The notes under the pieces are model-generated. The model was not told the origin of the DNA. It saw only the letters and a program-made list of their open reading frames with translations, and did not search any database. Positions 16,953 through 26,330 of a DNA stretch of 64,000 bases are shown here, one piece after another (within the stretch, counting starts at the first letter, position 1; every line of letters starts with the position of its first letter). The stretch lies in assembly GCF_030646165.1 (NCBI RefSeq), contig NZ_JAUTDO010000008.1, forward strand, positions 62,001 through 126,000. Reading direction: 5' to 3'. A program made the position numbers and the translations under genes. The stretch is from Conexibacter sp. CPCC 206217. Lineage in GTDB: Bacteria; Actinomycetota; Thermoleophilia; Solirubrobacterales; Solirubrobacteraceae.

Positions 16953-19028
16953 GTGCCCTACCTCGTCGACGACGCCGATCCGATCGTGTTCGAGCGCCTT
17001 GCGCGCGTCGCCGCACGTGCGCTCGCGGCGCCGGCCGCGCTGATCGCCCTGCGCTGCGCGCGGGGTTCGGTGGCCGCCGACGGCAGGACGCCCGAGCACG
17101 TGCTCGCCGCCGGCTGCGGCCTGCCGCTCTCGCGCACGCGCGGCGACCGGCTGGAGGAGGCGCTGCTGCACGCCGCCGCGGATGCGCTCGACGCGCCGCT
17201 CGCGATCGCCGACGTGCGCGCGCTGCCACGGCTGCGCGAAGGCGAGATCGTCGGCGAGCTGGGCGCCGTCGCCTGCATAGCCGCCCCGCTGCTCAGCCGC
17301 GACGGCGCCGTCCTGGGCGCGATCTGCGTCTACGACGTGCGCCCGCGCGCGTGGGGCGACGAGGAGCGCGCGTCGCTGCACGATCTCGCCGGTGTCGCCG
17401 CGCACGAGCACGAGCGCACGCTCGACATACGCGAGCGGATGGCGCTGCGGCACGTCGCGACGGCCGTCGCGCACGGTGCCGACCCCGCTGCCGTGCACGC
17501 GCTCGTCGCCGCCGAGGCGGCGCGCGCGTTCGGGGCGGAGGCGGGCGCGGTCGTGCACTACGAGGACGAGCGTCACGCGCGCGTGACGGGCACGTGGGCG
17601 CGCGACGGCGCCGACCCGCTGCCGCTCGAGGGCCTGCTGCCGCTCGACGACGGCGGGATCGCGGCGGCGCTGAAGCGTGGCCTGCCGACGCGCGCCGACG
17701 GCGGCCCCAACCACCGCCCGTTCCGCTTCCGTGCCGGCGCGCCGATCGGCGGCGACCAGAACGTCTGGGGCTTCGTCGCGGTGCTGTCGAGCACGACGCC
17801 GTTCGCGGCCGAGGTCGAGCATCGCCTCGCCGACTTCGCCGAGCTGGTCGCGGCCGCGAACACGAACTCGGCGGCGCGCGCCGCGCTCGCCGCGCAGGCG
17901 ACGACCGACCCGCTCACCGGCCTTGCCAACCAGCGCGCGTTTCAGGAGCGGCTGAAGGGGGAGGCCGAGCGCGCCCGTCGCCATGGTCGCAACCTCGGCC
18001 TCGCGCTGATCGACCTCGACGGCTTCAAGCTCGTCAACGACACATGGGGCCACCAGGTCGGCGACGACGTGCTGGTGGCGGTCGCGCGTCGCGCCGGCGC
18101 GACGATCCGCGCCGGCGAGCTGCTCGCGCGCCTGGGCGGCGACGAGCTGGCGCTGCTGCTGCCGGAGGCCGACGCCGACGAGACCTACGCCGCGGCCGAG
18201 CGGATCCGCCAGCTGGTCGGCCACGAGCCGATCGGCGCCGCCGGCTCGATAACGGTCTCCGTCGGCGTCAGCGACCTCAAGCTCGGCGACGACGGCGAGG
18301 GGATGGTGCGCACCGCCGACGACGCGCTCTACTGGGCCAAGGCGCAGGGCCGCAACGTCGTCGCGCGCTACGTGCCGGAGCTGCTGCACGAGCTCGGCTC
18401 CGAGCAGCGCGCCGAGCGCGTCGCCCGGCGCCAGGCGCTGATGGGGATCGGCGCGCTGGCGCGCGCGGTCGACGCGAAGGACCCCGAGAGCCAGCGCCAC
18501 TCCGAGCGCGTCGCGGACCTGGTCGTGAAGCTGGCGCGCGCCGCCGGCTGGCCGCCGCAGCGGCTCGCGCTGCTGCGCGAAGCCGCGCTCGTGCACGACG
18601 TCGGCAAGATCGGCGTGCCGGAGGCGATCCTGGCCGCGGGCATCCGCACGCCGGAGGAGGCGACGCAGCTGCGCGAGCACGCGCGGCTCGGCGCGGAGAT
18701 CGCGACGGAGGTGCTGACGCCCGAGCAGGTCGCGTGGATCCGCTCCCACCACGAGCGGCCCGACGGCACCGGCTACCCGGACGGTTTGAGCGGCGAGACG
18801 ATCCCGCCGGGCGCCCGTCTGATCGCCGTCGCCGACGCGTGGGACGCGATGACGAGCCAGAGCAGGCACCGCACGCCGATCTCGCCCGAGGCGGCGCTGA
18901 CGGAGTGCCGCGCGGGCGCCGGCACCCAGTTTTCGGCCGAGGCCGTCGCGGCGTTGGAGCGCGTGCTCGCCGCCGGTGAGCTGGCGCCGGCCTGGGCGGC
19001 GACTTCGGCGATCTCGCTGGGGGCGTGA
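16953..19028 (+). CDS. GAF-GAF-GGDEF-HD-GYP cyclic-di-GMP signalling protein
   Basis: A 691-residue cytosolic protein. Two GAF-like sensor domains (about 5-155 and 160-305) are followed by a GGDEF domain (about 310-470) and an HD-GYP phosphodiesterase domain (about 480-670). The GGDEF signature reads GGDEL (395-399), a change at the last place that some active cyclases tolerate. The HD pair is H548-D549 (LVHDVGKIG), and HHERPDGTGYP (599-609) is a full HD-GYP motif. It may therefore both make and break cyclic di-GMP under control of small ligands or redox. The start is GTG with GAGG nine bases ahead. Confidence 0.92.
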   Translation: MPYLVDDADPIVFERLARVAARALAAPAALIALRCARGSVAADGRTPEHVLAAGCGLPLSRTRGDRLEEALLHAAADALDAPLAIADVRALPRLREGEIVGELGAVACIAAPLLSRDGAVLGAICVYDVRPRAWGDEERASLHDLAGVAAHEHERTLDIRERMALRHVATAVAHGADPAAVHALVAAEAARAFGAEAGAVVHYEDERHARVTGTWARDGADPLPLEGLLPLDDGGIAAALKRGLPTRADGGPNHRPFRFRAGAPIGGDQNVWGFVAVLSSTTPFAAEVEHRLADFAELVAAANTNSAARAALAAQATTDPLTGLANQRAFQERLKGEAERARRHGRNLGLALIDLDGFKLVNDTWGHQVGDDVLVAVARRAGATIRAGELLARLGGDELALLLPEADADETYAAAERIRQLVGHEPIGAAGSITVSVGVSDLKLGDDGEGMVRTADDALYWAKAQGRNVVARYVPELLHELGSEQRAERVARRQALMGIGALARAVDAKDPESQRHSERVADLVVKLARAAGWPPQRLALLREAALVHDVGKIGVPEAILAAGIRTPEEATQLREHARLGAEIATEVLTPEQVAWIRSHHERPDGTGYPDGLSGETIPPGARLIAVADAWDAMTSQSRHRTPISPEAALTECRAGAGTQFSAEAVAALERVLAAGELAPAWAATSAISLGA

Positions 19029-19094
19029 AGTCCCAGCAAACATGGTCGATTGCGACCGGTTGCGTGTGACATGTTGAGCTTGTGCAGCAAGGGG

Positions 19095-19123
19095 TGGCAC
19101 AGGCGTGTTGGTCCTGCTACGTT
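19095..19123 (+). promoter_or_regulatory. Candidate promoter of the cold-shock gene
   Basis: TGGCAC (19095-19100), 17 bases, then TACGTT (19118-19123). This would give a leader of about 105 bases before the GTG start, in line with the long leaders of cold-shock genes. The -10 match is moderate, so the call is tentative. Confidence 0.35.
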
Positions 19124-19234
19124 CTGCGCCGTAAGGCCGGCCACAGCGTCGGCGACAAAAGCAGTGCGACGCACGCGGGTTCGTTGGGGACAACATCCTC
19201 CGCGCATGCAGCACGAACGCAGTGGAGGGCACAC

Positions 19235-19438
19235 GTGGCGACCGGAACCGTGAAGTGGTTCAGCGACGAGAAGGGCTTCGGCTTCATCACTCCTGATGAA
19301 GGCAGTAGGGACCTCTTCGTCCACCACACCGGCATCAACAGCGACGGCTACCGCTCGCTCGCTGAGGGCTCCAAGGTCTCCTACGACGAGGAGCAGGGCG
19401 ACAAGGGGCCCAAGGCGGTCAACGTCTCCGCCATCTGA
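19235..19438 (+). CDS. Cold-shock protein (CspA family)
   Basis: A 67-residue single cold-shock domain. It has both RNA-binding motifs: GTVKWFSDEKGFGFI (RNP1, KGFGFI) and DLFVHHTGI (RNP2, with the FVHH variant). It would bind single-stranded RNA or DNA and melt RNA structure, possibly together with the DEAD-box helicase class. The GTG at 19235 follows a GGAGGG site by about six bases. A 206-base gap lies upstream and an intrinsic terminator follows, so it is a single-gene unit. Confidence 0.95.
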   Translation: MATGTVKWFSDEKGFGFITPDEGSRDLFVHHTGINSDGYRSLAEGSKVSYDEEQGDKGPKAVNVSAI

Positions 19439-19460
19439 TTCGCACCCGCGATCGCACGCC

Positions 19461-19492
19461 GAAGGCCTCCGCCAGGGGGCCTTCCGTGTTTA
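19461..19492 (+). terminator. Intrinsic terminator after the cold-shock gene
   Basis: GAAGGCC (19461-19467) pairs with GGCCTTC (19478-19484), followed by a short T-rich run (CGTGTTTA). It begins 22 bases after the stop. Confidence 0.7.
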
Positions 19493-19576
19493 AGCCGCGG
19501 GCGCGCCGCTACGCTCATCGAACGCCCTATGCGTACAATGGGGTAAATCCTGATCGACTTAGGGGTATCTGACGCG

Positions 19577-21445
19577 GTGAGCAAGACGGTTGAAGAGCGC
19601 GAGCGGGTCGTCGTCCGGTTCGCGGGTGACTCCGGCGACGGTATGCAGCTGGCCGGCGGTCGCTTCACGGACGCGACGGCGGTGCTCGGCAACGATCTTG
19701 CGACGCTGCCGGACTTCCCTGCCGAGATCCGCGCGCCCGCGGGCACGATCCCGGGCGTCTCGGCATTCCAGATCCATTTCGCCTCGCGTGACATCCTCAC
19801 GCCGGGCGATGCGCCCAACGTGCTGGTGGCGATGAACCCCGCCGCGCTGAAGGCGAACATCCCGTCGCTGCCGCGTGGCGCGACGATCATCGTCAACGAG
19901 GACGCGTTCTCCAGACGCAACCTGGAGAAGGCCGGCTATCCGGTCAGCCCGCTCGAGGATGATTCGCTGGCCGAGTTCACCGTCCATCGCGTACCGATGA
20001 CGACGCTGACCGCGCGCGCGTCGGAGGCGCTGGAAGGCGTCGGCACGCGTGACGCGGGCCGCGCCAAGAACCTCTTCGCGCTCGGCCTCCTGTCGTGGCT
20101 CTACGACCGTCCGACCGACGTGACCGAGCGCTGGATCGAGGGCAAGTTCGCCTCCAAGCCGGCCGCGAAGGCGGCCAATCTCGCCGCGTTCAGAGCCGGT
20201 TGGTCGTTCGGCGAGACGACCGAGATGCTCGACGTGCAGTACCGGATCCTGCCGGCGACCGACGTCGATCCCGGCACCTACCGGCAGATCAACGGCACCT
20301 CGGCGACCGCGCTGGGCCTGCTCGCCGGAAGCGTGCGGTCGAGATTGCCGCTGCTGCTGGCGTCGTATCCGATCACGCCGGCGTCGGAGATCCTGCACGA
20401 GCTGTCCAAGCACGAGGGCCTCGGTGTGCGCACGGTGCAGGCCGAGGACGAGATCGCTGCGGCCGGCGTCGCGTTGGGCGCCGCGTTCGGCGGCCACCTC
20501 GGGATCACCTCGACCTCCGGGCCGGGCATGGACCTGAAGGCGGAGACGATCGGCCTGGCGCTGATGCTGGAGCTGCCGATGGTGATCGTCGACGTGCAGC
20601 GGGCCGGGCCCTCGACGGGGCTCCCGACCAAGACGGAGCAGTCGGACCTGCTGATGGCGATGTACGGCCGTCACGGCGACGCGCCGCTGCCGATCATCGC
20701 GGCGCAGACGCCGGGCGACTGCTTCAGAGCGGCGTTCGAGGCGGTCCAGACCGCGATCGAGCGGCGCACCCCGGTGATCCTGCTGACGGACGGCTTCCTC
20801 GCGAACTCCTCGGAGCCGTGGCGGATCCCGTCGCTCGACGAGCTGCCCGAGATCGATGCGGGCTTTGCTCAGGCTCCACCTGAGGGTGAGGCTTTTCTTC
20901 CGTACGCCCGTGACGAGCGCGGTGTGCGGCCGTGGGCGCCGCCCGGCACGCCTGGCCTGGAGCACCGCATCGGCGGCATCGAGAAGCAGGACGGCACGGG
21001 CAACATCTCCTACGACCCCGCCAACCACGCGACGATGACGCGGTTGCGGCGCGAGAAGGTCGAGAAGATCGCCCGCGACCTGCCGCTGCTGGAGGTCGAC
21101 GAGGATGAGGGCGCCGAGGTGCTGATCCTCGGCTGGGGCTCGACGTACGGGTCGATCCGCGCCGGCGTGCGCCGCGTGCGCGACAGAGGGCTGAAGGTCG
21201 CTCGCGCGCACCTGCGCTACATGAGCCCGATGCCGGAGAACCTCGGCGAGGTGCTGCGCGCCTACCCGAAGGTGCTGATCCCGGAGATGAACACGGGTCA
21301 GCTCGTCAAGCTGCTGCGCGCGGAGTACCTCGTCGACTGCAAGCCGTACACGAAGATCACCGGCCAGCCGTTGTTCGCGGCCGAGCTGGAGGAAGCGATC
21401 GTGGAGCTGATCGAGGCTCCGATCCTGTCGGAGGTCACCGGATGA
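19577..21445 (+). CDS. korA: 2-oxoglutarate:ferredoxin oxidoreductase, fused gamma-alpha subunit
   Basis: A 622-residue subunit. Residues about 10-190 are the gamma domain (VRFAGDSGDGMQLAGGRF), and about 220-450 the alpha pyrimidine-binding domain (YPITPASEILHELSK, AEDEIAAAGVALGAAFGG, TSTSGPGMDLKAE, GPSTGLPTKTEQ). The C-terminal transketolase-like domain follows. With KorB it would turn 2-oxoglutarate and CoA into succinyl-CoA while reducing ferredoxin, replacing or adding to the TCA dehydrogenase. GTG 19577 is the start, and the stop overlaps korB by four bases. A 2-oxoacid of another kind is possible as substrate. Confidence 0.92.
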   Translation: MSKTVEERERVVVRFAGDSGDGMQLAGGRFTDATAVLGNDLATLPDFPAEIRAPAGTIPGVSAFQIHFASRDILTPGDAPNVLVAMNPAALKANIPSLPRGATIIVNEDAFSRRNLEKAGYPVSPLEDDSLAEFTVHRVPMTTLTARASEALEGVGTRDAGRAKNLFALGLLSWLYDRPTDVTERWIEGKFASKPAAKAANLAAFRAGWSFGETTEMLDVQYRILPATDVDPGTYRQINGTSATALGLLAGSVRSRLPLLLASYPITPASEILHELSKHEGLGVRTVQAEDEIAAAGVALGAAFGGHLGITSTSGPGMDLKAETIGLALMLELPMVIVDVQRAGPSTGLPTKTEQSDLLMAMYGRHGDAPLPIIAAQTPGDCFRAAFEAVQTAIERRTPVILLTDGFLANSSEPWRIPSLDELPEIDAGFAQAPPEGEAFLPYARDERGVRPWAPPGTPGLEHRIGGIEKQDGTGNISYDPANHATMTRLRREKVEKIARDLPLLEVDEDEGAEVLILGWGSTYGSIRAGVRRVRDRGLKVARAHLRYMSPMPENLGEVLRAYPKVLIPEMNTGQLVKLLRAEYLVDCKPYTKITGQPLFAAELEEAIVELIEAPILSEVTG

Positions 21446-22485
21446 GCGCCACCCTGCACGTCAACGGCAACGGCGGGACGCCGAGACTGACCAAGGCGGA
21501 CTTCCAGTCCGACCAGGAGACGCGCTGGTGCCCGGGCTGCGGCGACTACGCGATCCTCAACGCGGTCCAGACGCTGATGCCGGACCTCGGCATCCCGACG
21601 GAGCGGACCGTCTTCGTGACGGGGATCGGCTGCGCCGGGCGTTTCTCGTACTACATGGACACGTACGGGATGCACAGCATCCACGGGCGCGCGACCACGA
21701 TCGCGACGGGCCTGGCGACGACGCGCGAGGATCTCTCGATCTGGGTCGTCTCCGGCGACGGCGACGCGCTCTCGATCGGCGGCAACCACCTGATCCACGC
21801 GCTGCGGCGCAACGTGCCGGTGAAGATCCTGCTGTTCAACAACCAGATCTACGGGTTGACGAAGGGGCAGGCGTCGCCGACCTCCGAGCGCGGCAAGATC
21901 ACGAAGTCGACCCCGTTCGGCTCGCACGATCGGCCGTTCAACCCGATCGCGCTGGCGCTCGGCGCCGAGGCGACGTTCGTCGCGCGCACGCTGGACCGCG
22001 ACAGAAAGCACATGACCGAGGTGCTGCGCCAGGCCGCCGAGCACAGAGGCGCGTCGCTGGTCGAGATCTACCAGAACTGCCCGGTCTTCAACGACGGCGC
22101 CTTCTTCAACCTGACCGAGAAGGACACGAAGGTCCAGATGCAGATCCGGCTCGAGCACGGCGAGCCGATCGTGTTCGGGCCCGAGGGCGCGCGGCACGGC
22201 GTCGCGCGCGCCGACGACGGCGGCCTGGAGATCGTCGAGGCGGTCGGCAACGAGCAGCGGCTGCTGGTGCACGACCAGCACCGCGAGGACCCGTCGCTGG
22301 CGTTCGCGCTCGCGCGCCTCGCCGACCGGCCGACCGAGCCGACCCCGATCGGCGTCTTCCGCCAGGTGCAGCGCCCGATCCACGGCGCCGCCGCCAGCCA
22401 GAACCCCGACCGCCAGGTCGGCGACGTCAGCGCGCTGGAGCACCTGCTCCACGCGGGCGACACCTGGACGATCCAGGGCGCGTGA
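21442..22485 (+). CDS. korB: 2-oxoglutarate:ferredoxin oxidoreductase, beta subunit
   Basis: A 347-residue partner of KorA. WCPGCGDYAIL (residues about 30-40) and a further Cys in GIGCAGRFSYY supply iron-sulfur ligands. The thiamine-diphosphate/magnesium block is SGDGDALSIGGNHLIHALRRN and LFNNQIYGLTKGQ. LIEIYQNCP-type sequence follows. Residues beyond about 285 are a C-terminal extension ending in a helix. The ATG at 21442 lies within the ATGA overlap with korA, so the subunits are made in a fixed ratio. Confidence 0.93.
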   Translation: MSATLHVNGNGGTPRLTKADFQSDQETRWCPGCGDYAILNAVQTLMPDLGIPTERTVFVTGIGCAGRFSYYMDTYGMHSIHGRATTIATGLATTREDLSIWVVSGDGDALSIGGNHLIHALRRNVPVKILLFNNQIYGLTKGQASPTSERGKITKSTPFGSHDRPFNPIALALGAEATFVARTLDRDRKHMTEVLRQAAEHRGASLVEIYQNCPVFNDGAFFNLTEKDTKVQMQIRLEHGEPIVFGPEGARHGVARADDGGLEIVEAVGNEQRLLVHDQHREDPSLAFALARLADRPTEPTPIGVFRQVQRPIHGAAASQNPDRQVGDVSALEHLLHAGDTWTIQGA

Positions 22486-22615
22486 GATCGGCCTAGCGGC
22501 CACCGCCGTGCGCGCAGCGTATGACGGGAGCGCGAACCGCGAGTTCCCGGTCGGTAGCGAGGCTCAGCGGGTCTCCGTGGAACTCGCAGTGCGAAGCACG
22601 GCGTAGGATGGATGC

Positions 22616-23290
22616 ATGCGGATCCTGGTGATCGAGGACGAGACCGCGATCGCCGACTTCGTCCAGCGCGGCCTGCAGGCTGAGGGCTACGCCGTCAGCG
22701 TCGCCGGGGACGGCATCGAAGGCGAGCAGCGCGCGCTGCACGACGACGTCGACCTGGTCGTCCTCGACGTCATGCTGCCGGGCCGCGACGGACTCGCCGT
22801 GCTGGCCTCGATCCGTCGCGTCAAGCCCGAGCTGCCGGTCGTGATGCTGAGCGCGCGCGCGGCCGTCGACGACCGCGTCGCGGGCCTCGACGGCGGCGCG
22901 ACCGACTACGTCACGAAGCCGTTCTCGTTCGACGAGCTGGCCGCCCGCGTGCGCGCGCACCTGCGCAGGCCGCGCCAGCGGGACGCCACGACGCTGTCGG
23001 CCGCGGGGATCGAGCTGGACCTGCTCGGCCGCACCGTCAGACGCGACGGCGTCGAGCTGCGGCTGTCCGCGCGCGAGTTCGACCTGCTCGCCTACTTCCT
23101 GCGCCATCCCGACCAGGCGCTGTCGCGCCAGCAGATCCTCAGCGCCGTGTGGGGCTACGACTTCGACCCCGGCACGAACGTCGTCGAGGTCTACATCCGC
23201 TACCTGCGGCGTAAACTCGAACTGCCCGGGCGGCCAGCGCCGATCGACACGCTGCGATCGGTCGGGTACCGGCTCACGACACGGCCATGA
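22616..23290 (+). CDS. OmpR/PhoB-family response regulator
   Basis: A 224-residue two-domain regulator. The receiver domain (1-115) has the acidic pocket E7-D8, phosphoacceptor D51 (LVVLDVMLPG), the usual Ser in MLSARA and Lys in VTKPF. The C-terminal winged helix (about 130-222) has the OmpR pattern (LSAREFDLLAYFLRHP, VWGYDFDPGTNVVEVYIRYLRRKL). It should bind DNA when phosphorylated by the kinase encoded next, whose ATG overlaps this stop. The regulated genes are unknown. Confidence 0.94.
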   Translation: MRILVIEDETAIADFVQRGLQAEGYAVSVAGDGIEGEQRALHDDVDLVVLDVMLPGRDGLAVLASIRRVKPELPVVMLSARAAVDDRVAGLDGGATDYVTKPFSFDELAARVRAHLRRPRQRDATTLSAAGIELDLLGRTVRRDGVELRLSAREFDLLAYFLRHPDQALSRQQILSAVWGYDFDPGTNVVEVYIRYLRRKLELPGRPAPIDTLRSVGYRLTTRP

Positions 23291-24801
23291 GCGTGCGCGG
23301 GGCCAGCGGCAGCGGTTCGCCCTGGCGCTGGCTGCGCGGCCTGCGAGCACGCCTCGCGTTGTCGATCTCGCTGATCCTCGTCGTCACGCTCGGGACCGCG
23401 TTCGTCGCGACCTACCGCGGCACCGGCACGCAGGTCCGCAACCAGATCGACGACGACCTGCGCACCGACGCGCAGGCGGTCGACCAGCGGCTCGGCTACG
23501 ACGTCAGACCGAGAGCGCTCGGCGAGGCCGCCGACGCCTACCTGCAGGACCGCTTCTCCTTCGGCGCCTCCGCGCGCCTCTACCTGATCAAGATCCGCGG
23601 CGGCGGCGACGTCTCGAACCTGTCGGAGCTGAACCCGGCCGAGGGCGACCAGCGCGTCGGCAGAGACGTGCTCGGGCCGCGCCGCGAGAGCGACGAGGCG
23701 CGCGCGCTGCGCACCGCGAAGCTCGGCTTCTCGACCGTGCGCGTCAACGACGAGCCGCTGCGGCTCTACTTCATCAGCGCGCGGCGCGCCGGCAGAGAGG
23801 TCGCGCTGATCGGCGTGGGAGAGTCGGCGGCGTCGGTCGGGCGCGCGCAGAGCGGCGTCGCGCGGACGTTCCTCGTCGCCGGCACGGTCACGCTGCTGGC
23901 CGCGATCGCGCTCGGGTTCGTGCTCGCCTCGCGGCTGTCGCGGCCGCTGCGCAGAATGGCCAGTACCGCGGCCGAGGTGACGGCCGGCGACCTGTCGCAG
24001 CGGATCGGCTCCAGACGCCCGCGCGACGAGGTGCGCGTGCTGTCGGACGCGTTCGACTCGATGCTCGACCGGCTCGAGAACGCCTTCGCGCGCCAGCGCG
24101 GCTTCGTCGCCGACGCCTCGCACGAGCTGCGCACGCCGCTGACCGTGATCCGCGGCCAGCTGGAGGTGCTGGCGCGCCAGAGAGACGTGTCGCGGGAGGA
24201 CGTGCGCCACGTCGACGAGGTCGTCAGGACCGAGGTGCTGCGGATGGAGCGCCTCGTCGAGGACCTGCTGCTGCTGGCGCGCGCCGACGAGGGCGAGCTG
24301 GTGCGCGCGCACTCGCTCGACCTCGCGCCGTTCGTGGAGGAGCTGTTCGACTCGCTGACGCTGACGGCCGACCGCCGCTTCGAGCTCGGCAGACTCCCGC
24401 AGGGCCGCCTGATCGCCGACGAGGACCGGATCGCCCAGGTCGTGCGCAACCTCGCCCGCAACGCGGTCGAGCACACCGGCCCCGGCGGTCTCGTGCGGCT
24501 GACGGTCAAGCCGATCGGCCGCAACCGCGTCGAGCTGGCGATCGAGGACGACGGTCCCGGCATCCCCGCCGAGCAGCGCGACCGCGTCTTCGACCGCTTC
24601 CACCGCACCGACAGCGCCCGCGCCCGCCGCACCGGCGGGGCAGGACTGGGCTTGGCGATCGCGAGGGCGATCGTCGAGGCGCACGGCGGTCGCATCTCCG
24701 CTGGGACCTCGCCCGAGGGCGGCGCGCGGGTCGCGTTCGAGCTGCCCGGCTTCAGGGCGGCGGGGAGGCGGGCGGGGCGGGAGCCGTCGGCGCGCACGTA
24801 G
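23287..24801 (+). CDS. Sensor histidine kinase with HAMP domain
   Basis: A 504-residue membrane kinase. The first membrane helix is at about 20-40, an extracytoplasmic sensor at about 41-193, the second helix at about 195-217, then HAMP (about 218-270) and dimerisation domain with phospho-His279 (ASHELRTPLT). The ATPase domain has the N box NLARNAVEHT, DDGPGIP, FDRFHR and GGAGLGLAI. The sensor domain has no family I can name, so the signal is unknown. The ATG overlaps the regulator's stop by four bases. Confidence 0.94.
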   Translation: MSVRGASGSGSPWRWLRGLRARLALSISLILVVTLGTAFVATYRGTGTQVRNQIDDDLRTDAQAVDQRLGYDVRPRALGEAADAYLQDRFSFGASARLYLIKIRGGGDVSNLSELNPAEGDQRVGRDVLGPRRESDEARALRTAKLGFSTVRVNDEPLRLYFISARRAGREVALIGVGESAASVGRAQSGVARTFLVAGTVTLLAAIALGFVLASRLSRPLRRMASTAAEVTAGDLSQRIGSRRPRDEVRVLSDAFDSMLDRLENAFARQRGFVADASHELRTPLTVIRGQLEVLARQRDVSREDVRHVDEVVRTEVLRMERLVEDLLLLARADEGELVRAHSLDLAPFVEELFDSLTLTADRRFELGRLPQGRLIADEDRIAQVVRNLARNAVEHTGPGGLVRLTVKPIGRNRVELAIEDDGPGIPAEQRDRVFDRFHRTDSARARRTGGAGLGLAIARAIVEAHGGRISAGTSPEGGARVAFELPGFRAAGRRAGREPSART

Positions 24802-24823
24802 CGATCTCCGGGTTACTGCTGAA

Positions 24824-24851
24824 TTAGACAAGCGCGAACAAGCCCGATAAT
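24824..24851 (+). promoter_or_regulatory. Candidate sigma70-type promoter before the degenerate secreted-protein copy
   Basis: TTAGAC (24824-24829), a 16-base spacer and GATAAT (24846-24851) stand in a locally AT-richer stretch just after the kinase gene. The expected transcript would start near 24858, ahead of the remnant at 24912-25265. Confidence 0.4.
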
Positions 24852-24911
24852 TCCGCACGTGCTGTGTGCGACTTGTGACGCCAATGGCGGTCGCATGCGT
24901 GGTGCGGAATC

Positions 24912-25265
24912 GTGGGTCTAGGCTACGCATGCCCGGACATCACGGTTAGGTTTGCCGTCATCGACTACGAGAGTAGGGAGGACAGGCCCGCAACAGGTGG
25001 GCACGGCCTTGTCGTCGCGCTACTGGCAGCGTCGATCGCCGTCATGGGTGGATCCGCCGTTGCCGCCGGCTCCGAACCTCTACCTATCGTCCTGGACGGA
25101 TACTCTCGATCCGAGGGGACGCTGACTGGCTCAGTCGCGAACGGAAGCGGCGCGATCACCACAAGCGAGACTGTCCCGCTCGTCACGAACCTCCATGCGA
25201 GAACCTGCCTCAGCACGGATGCCATCATGCTGAGAATCGCGATGGCTGCGGCTATGAGCTGGTGA
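24912..25265 (+). pseudogene. Internally deleted copy of the small secreted-protein family
   Basis: An open frame of 117 codons from a GTG. Its residues about 32-51 (GLVVALLAASIAVMGGSAVA) match the signal peptides of the two intact relatives at 25747 and 26725. Its last 50 residues (GTLTGSVANGSGAITTSE ... TCLSTDAIMLRIAMAAAMSW) match their C-terminal ends (GTLTGTIANGASSITASN ... ITW). About 90 central residues, with three of the four conserved cysteines, are missing. No ATG stands where the relatives start, so the signal peptide would be buried behind about 30 extra residues. It is most likely a dead copy, though a short product cannot be excluded. Confidence 0.65.
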
Positions 25266-25690
25266 ATGGACGAAATTGTGGAGGCGACGGTCGCCGACGA
25301 GACCCTCGACGCTCGTCGGACATGCCTCCGCCACAAAGCCCGCGCGTGGCGTCGTCGAGACACTGTACGCGCGCTGACGCTGGGGGGCCGGACCCGCGCC
25401 GACTGCCGTCCGATGGCTAAGAACACCCCGGTCGTAGCGCAATCTTCGGATTCATACTCAATTGGGATCCTGTCCGCGCCTATGCATGATGCATGCGGAC
25501 TAGCTTGCAGTCGTCGCAGCAGGCGTGGTACGGTTGAACAAGTTGGGGGTCGCGCAATAATCTAGTCGCAAGATTGGCCTGCGCGTTCAAAATGGGCCTA
25601 TGGGTTTCCGGACGCGGAAGCGCTCTCTGTATGAGCACGGCGAAACAAGCTGTCCGCAGGGTCCGTGCGCTACCGCGCGACGCCCGACGT
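25266..25690. other. Gene-poor gap with no supported gene
   Basis: 425 bases between the degenerate copy and the first intact family member. A 99-codon open frame covers 25266-25565, but it starts directly after a stop, has no ribosome site or family, and I do not call it. Base composition is visibly less GC-rich than elsewhere. Apart from the candidate promoter at 25534-25561, I see nothing. Confidence 0.5.
25534..25561 (+). promoter_or_regulatory. Candidate promoter of the first intact small secreted protein
   Basis: TTGAAC (25534-25539), 16 bases, AATAAT (25556-25561). It would give a leader of about 180 bases before the ATG at 25747. A closer alternative, TTGGAC (25693-25698) with TAGTGC 16 bases on, lies within sequence shared with the next family member. 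Confidence 0.35.
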
Positions 25691-25746
25691 AGTTGGACAC
25701 CGCGGTGATGGTCGTAGTGCACAACACAATAGAGAGGTCTTATCTC

Positions 25747-26268
25747 ATGAAGGTCTTCAAGCGTGGCCTGATCGTGGCCGCGATGGCGGCTGCGTCGTTT
25801 GCCGCACTGGGTGGTTCGGCTTCGGCTGCCATCAGCCCCGACCCGTACAGCTTCAGAACCACGGATGGCGGCGCGTTCACATCGAGAACGATTCTCGGCA
25901 CCTCGAACTGCAGACTGTCTGCCCTCACTGGAACGCTCGTCGGCAACGCGAACGGCGCTTCGGGCTCCGTCACGGGCGTGACGATCAGTGGTTGCTCTGG
26001 CGCCATCACGAGCGCAAGAGCGCTAACGCCGATTACGGTTGACATAAACAGAGGCGTTGTCAGAGTCAACGTCGGCATCCTAATCACCAACATTCTCGGC
26101 GGCGCGTGCCTATACTCGGGCACCCTGACGGGGACGATCGCCAACGGCGCGAGCAGCATAACGGCCAGCAACCCGGCCATCGGGCCGGCCACGACCCTAA
26201 GCGGCACCTGCACCAGAACCGCTGATGCTAACCTGACGGTTAACACGGGCGCGAGTATAACCTGGTAG
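25747..26268 (+). CDS. Small secreted protein, four-cysteine Thr/Ser/Ile-rich family (copy 2)
   Basis: A 173-residue exported protein of unknown function. A signal peptide (residues 1-27, cleavage near ASAA) is followed by a Gly/Ser/Thr/Asn/Ile-rich domain predicted to be all beta. Four cysteines are conserved with the copy at 26725 (SNCRLS, SGCSGA, GACLYSG, GTCTRT), and the ends TILGTS, TISGCSGAI, NILGG and SSITA are nearly identical. The ATG follows a GAGAGG site. Of eight arginines, seven use AGA. A strong terminator follows at 26301. It may be an envelope or matrix protein, but that is a guess from export and composition. Confidence 0.8.
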   Translation: MKVFKRGLIVAAMAAASFAALGGSASAAISPDPYSFRTTDGGAFTSRTILGTSNCRLSALTGTLVGNANGASGSVTGVTISGCSGAITSARALTPITVDINRGVVRVNVGILITNILGGACLYSGTLTGTIANGASSITASNPAIGPATTLSGTCTRTADANLTVNTGASITW

Positions 26269-26300
26269 CTTTCTGAAGCATCTGCAGTAAGTTATACTTG

Positions 26301-26330
26301 GAGGCCGCGTCTTCGGACGCGGCCTCTTTG
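26301..26330 (+). terminator. Strong intrinsic terminator
   Basis: GAGGCCGCGTC (26301-26311), loop TTCG, and the perfect complement GACGCGGCCTC (26316-26326), then TTTGGTTGG. An 11-bp stem closed by a stable UUCG-type loop, 32 bases after the stop. Confidence 0.85.

Noticed and set aside
19095..19123. A sigma54 promoter because of TGGCAC
   Set aside because: The required TTGC five bases downstream is absent. The spacing fits a sigma70-type promoter instead.
25266..25565. A 99-codon open frame after the degenerate copy
   Set aside because: It starts right after a stop, has no ribosome site, no signal peptide and no family match; the cysteines and arginines do not follow the local AGA habit.
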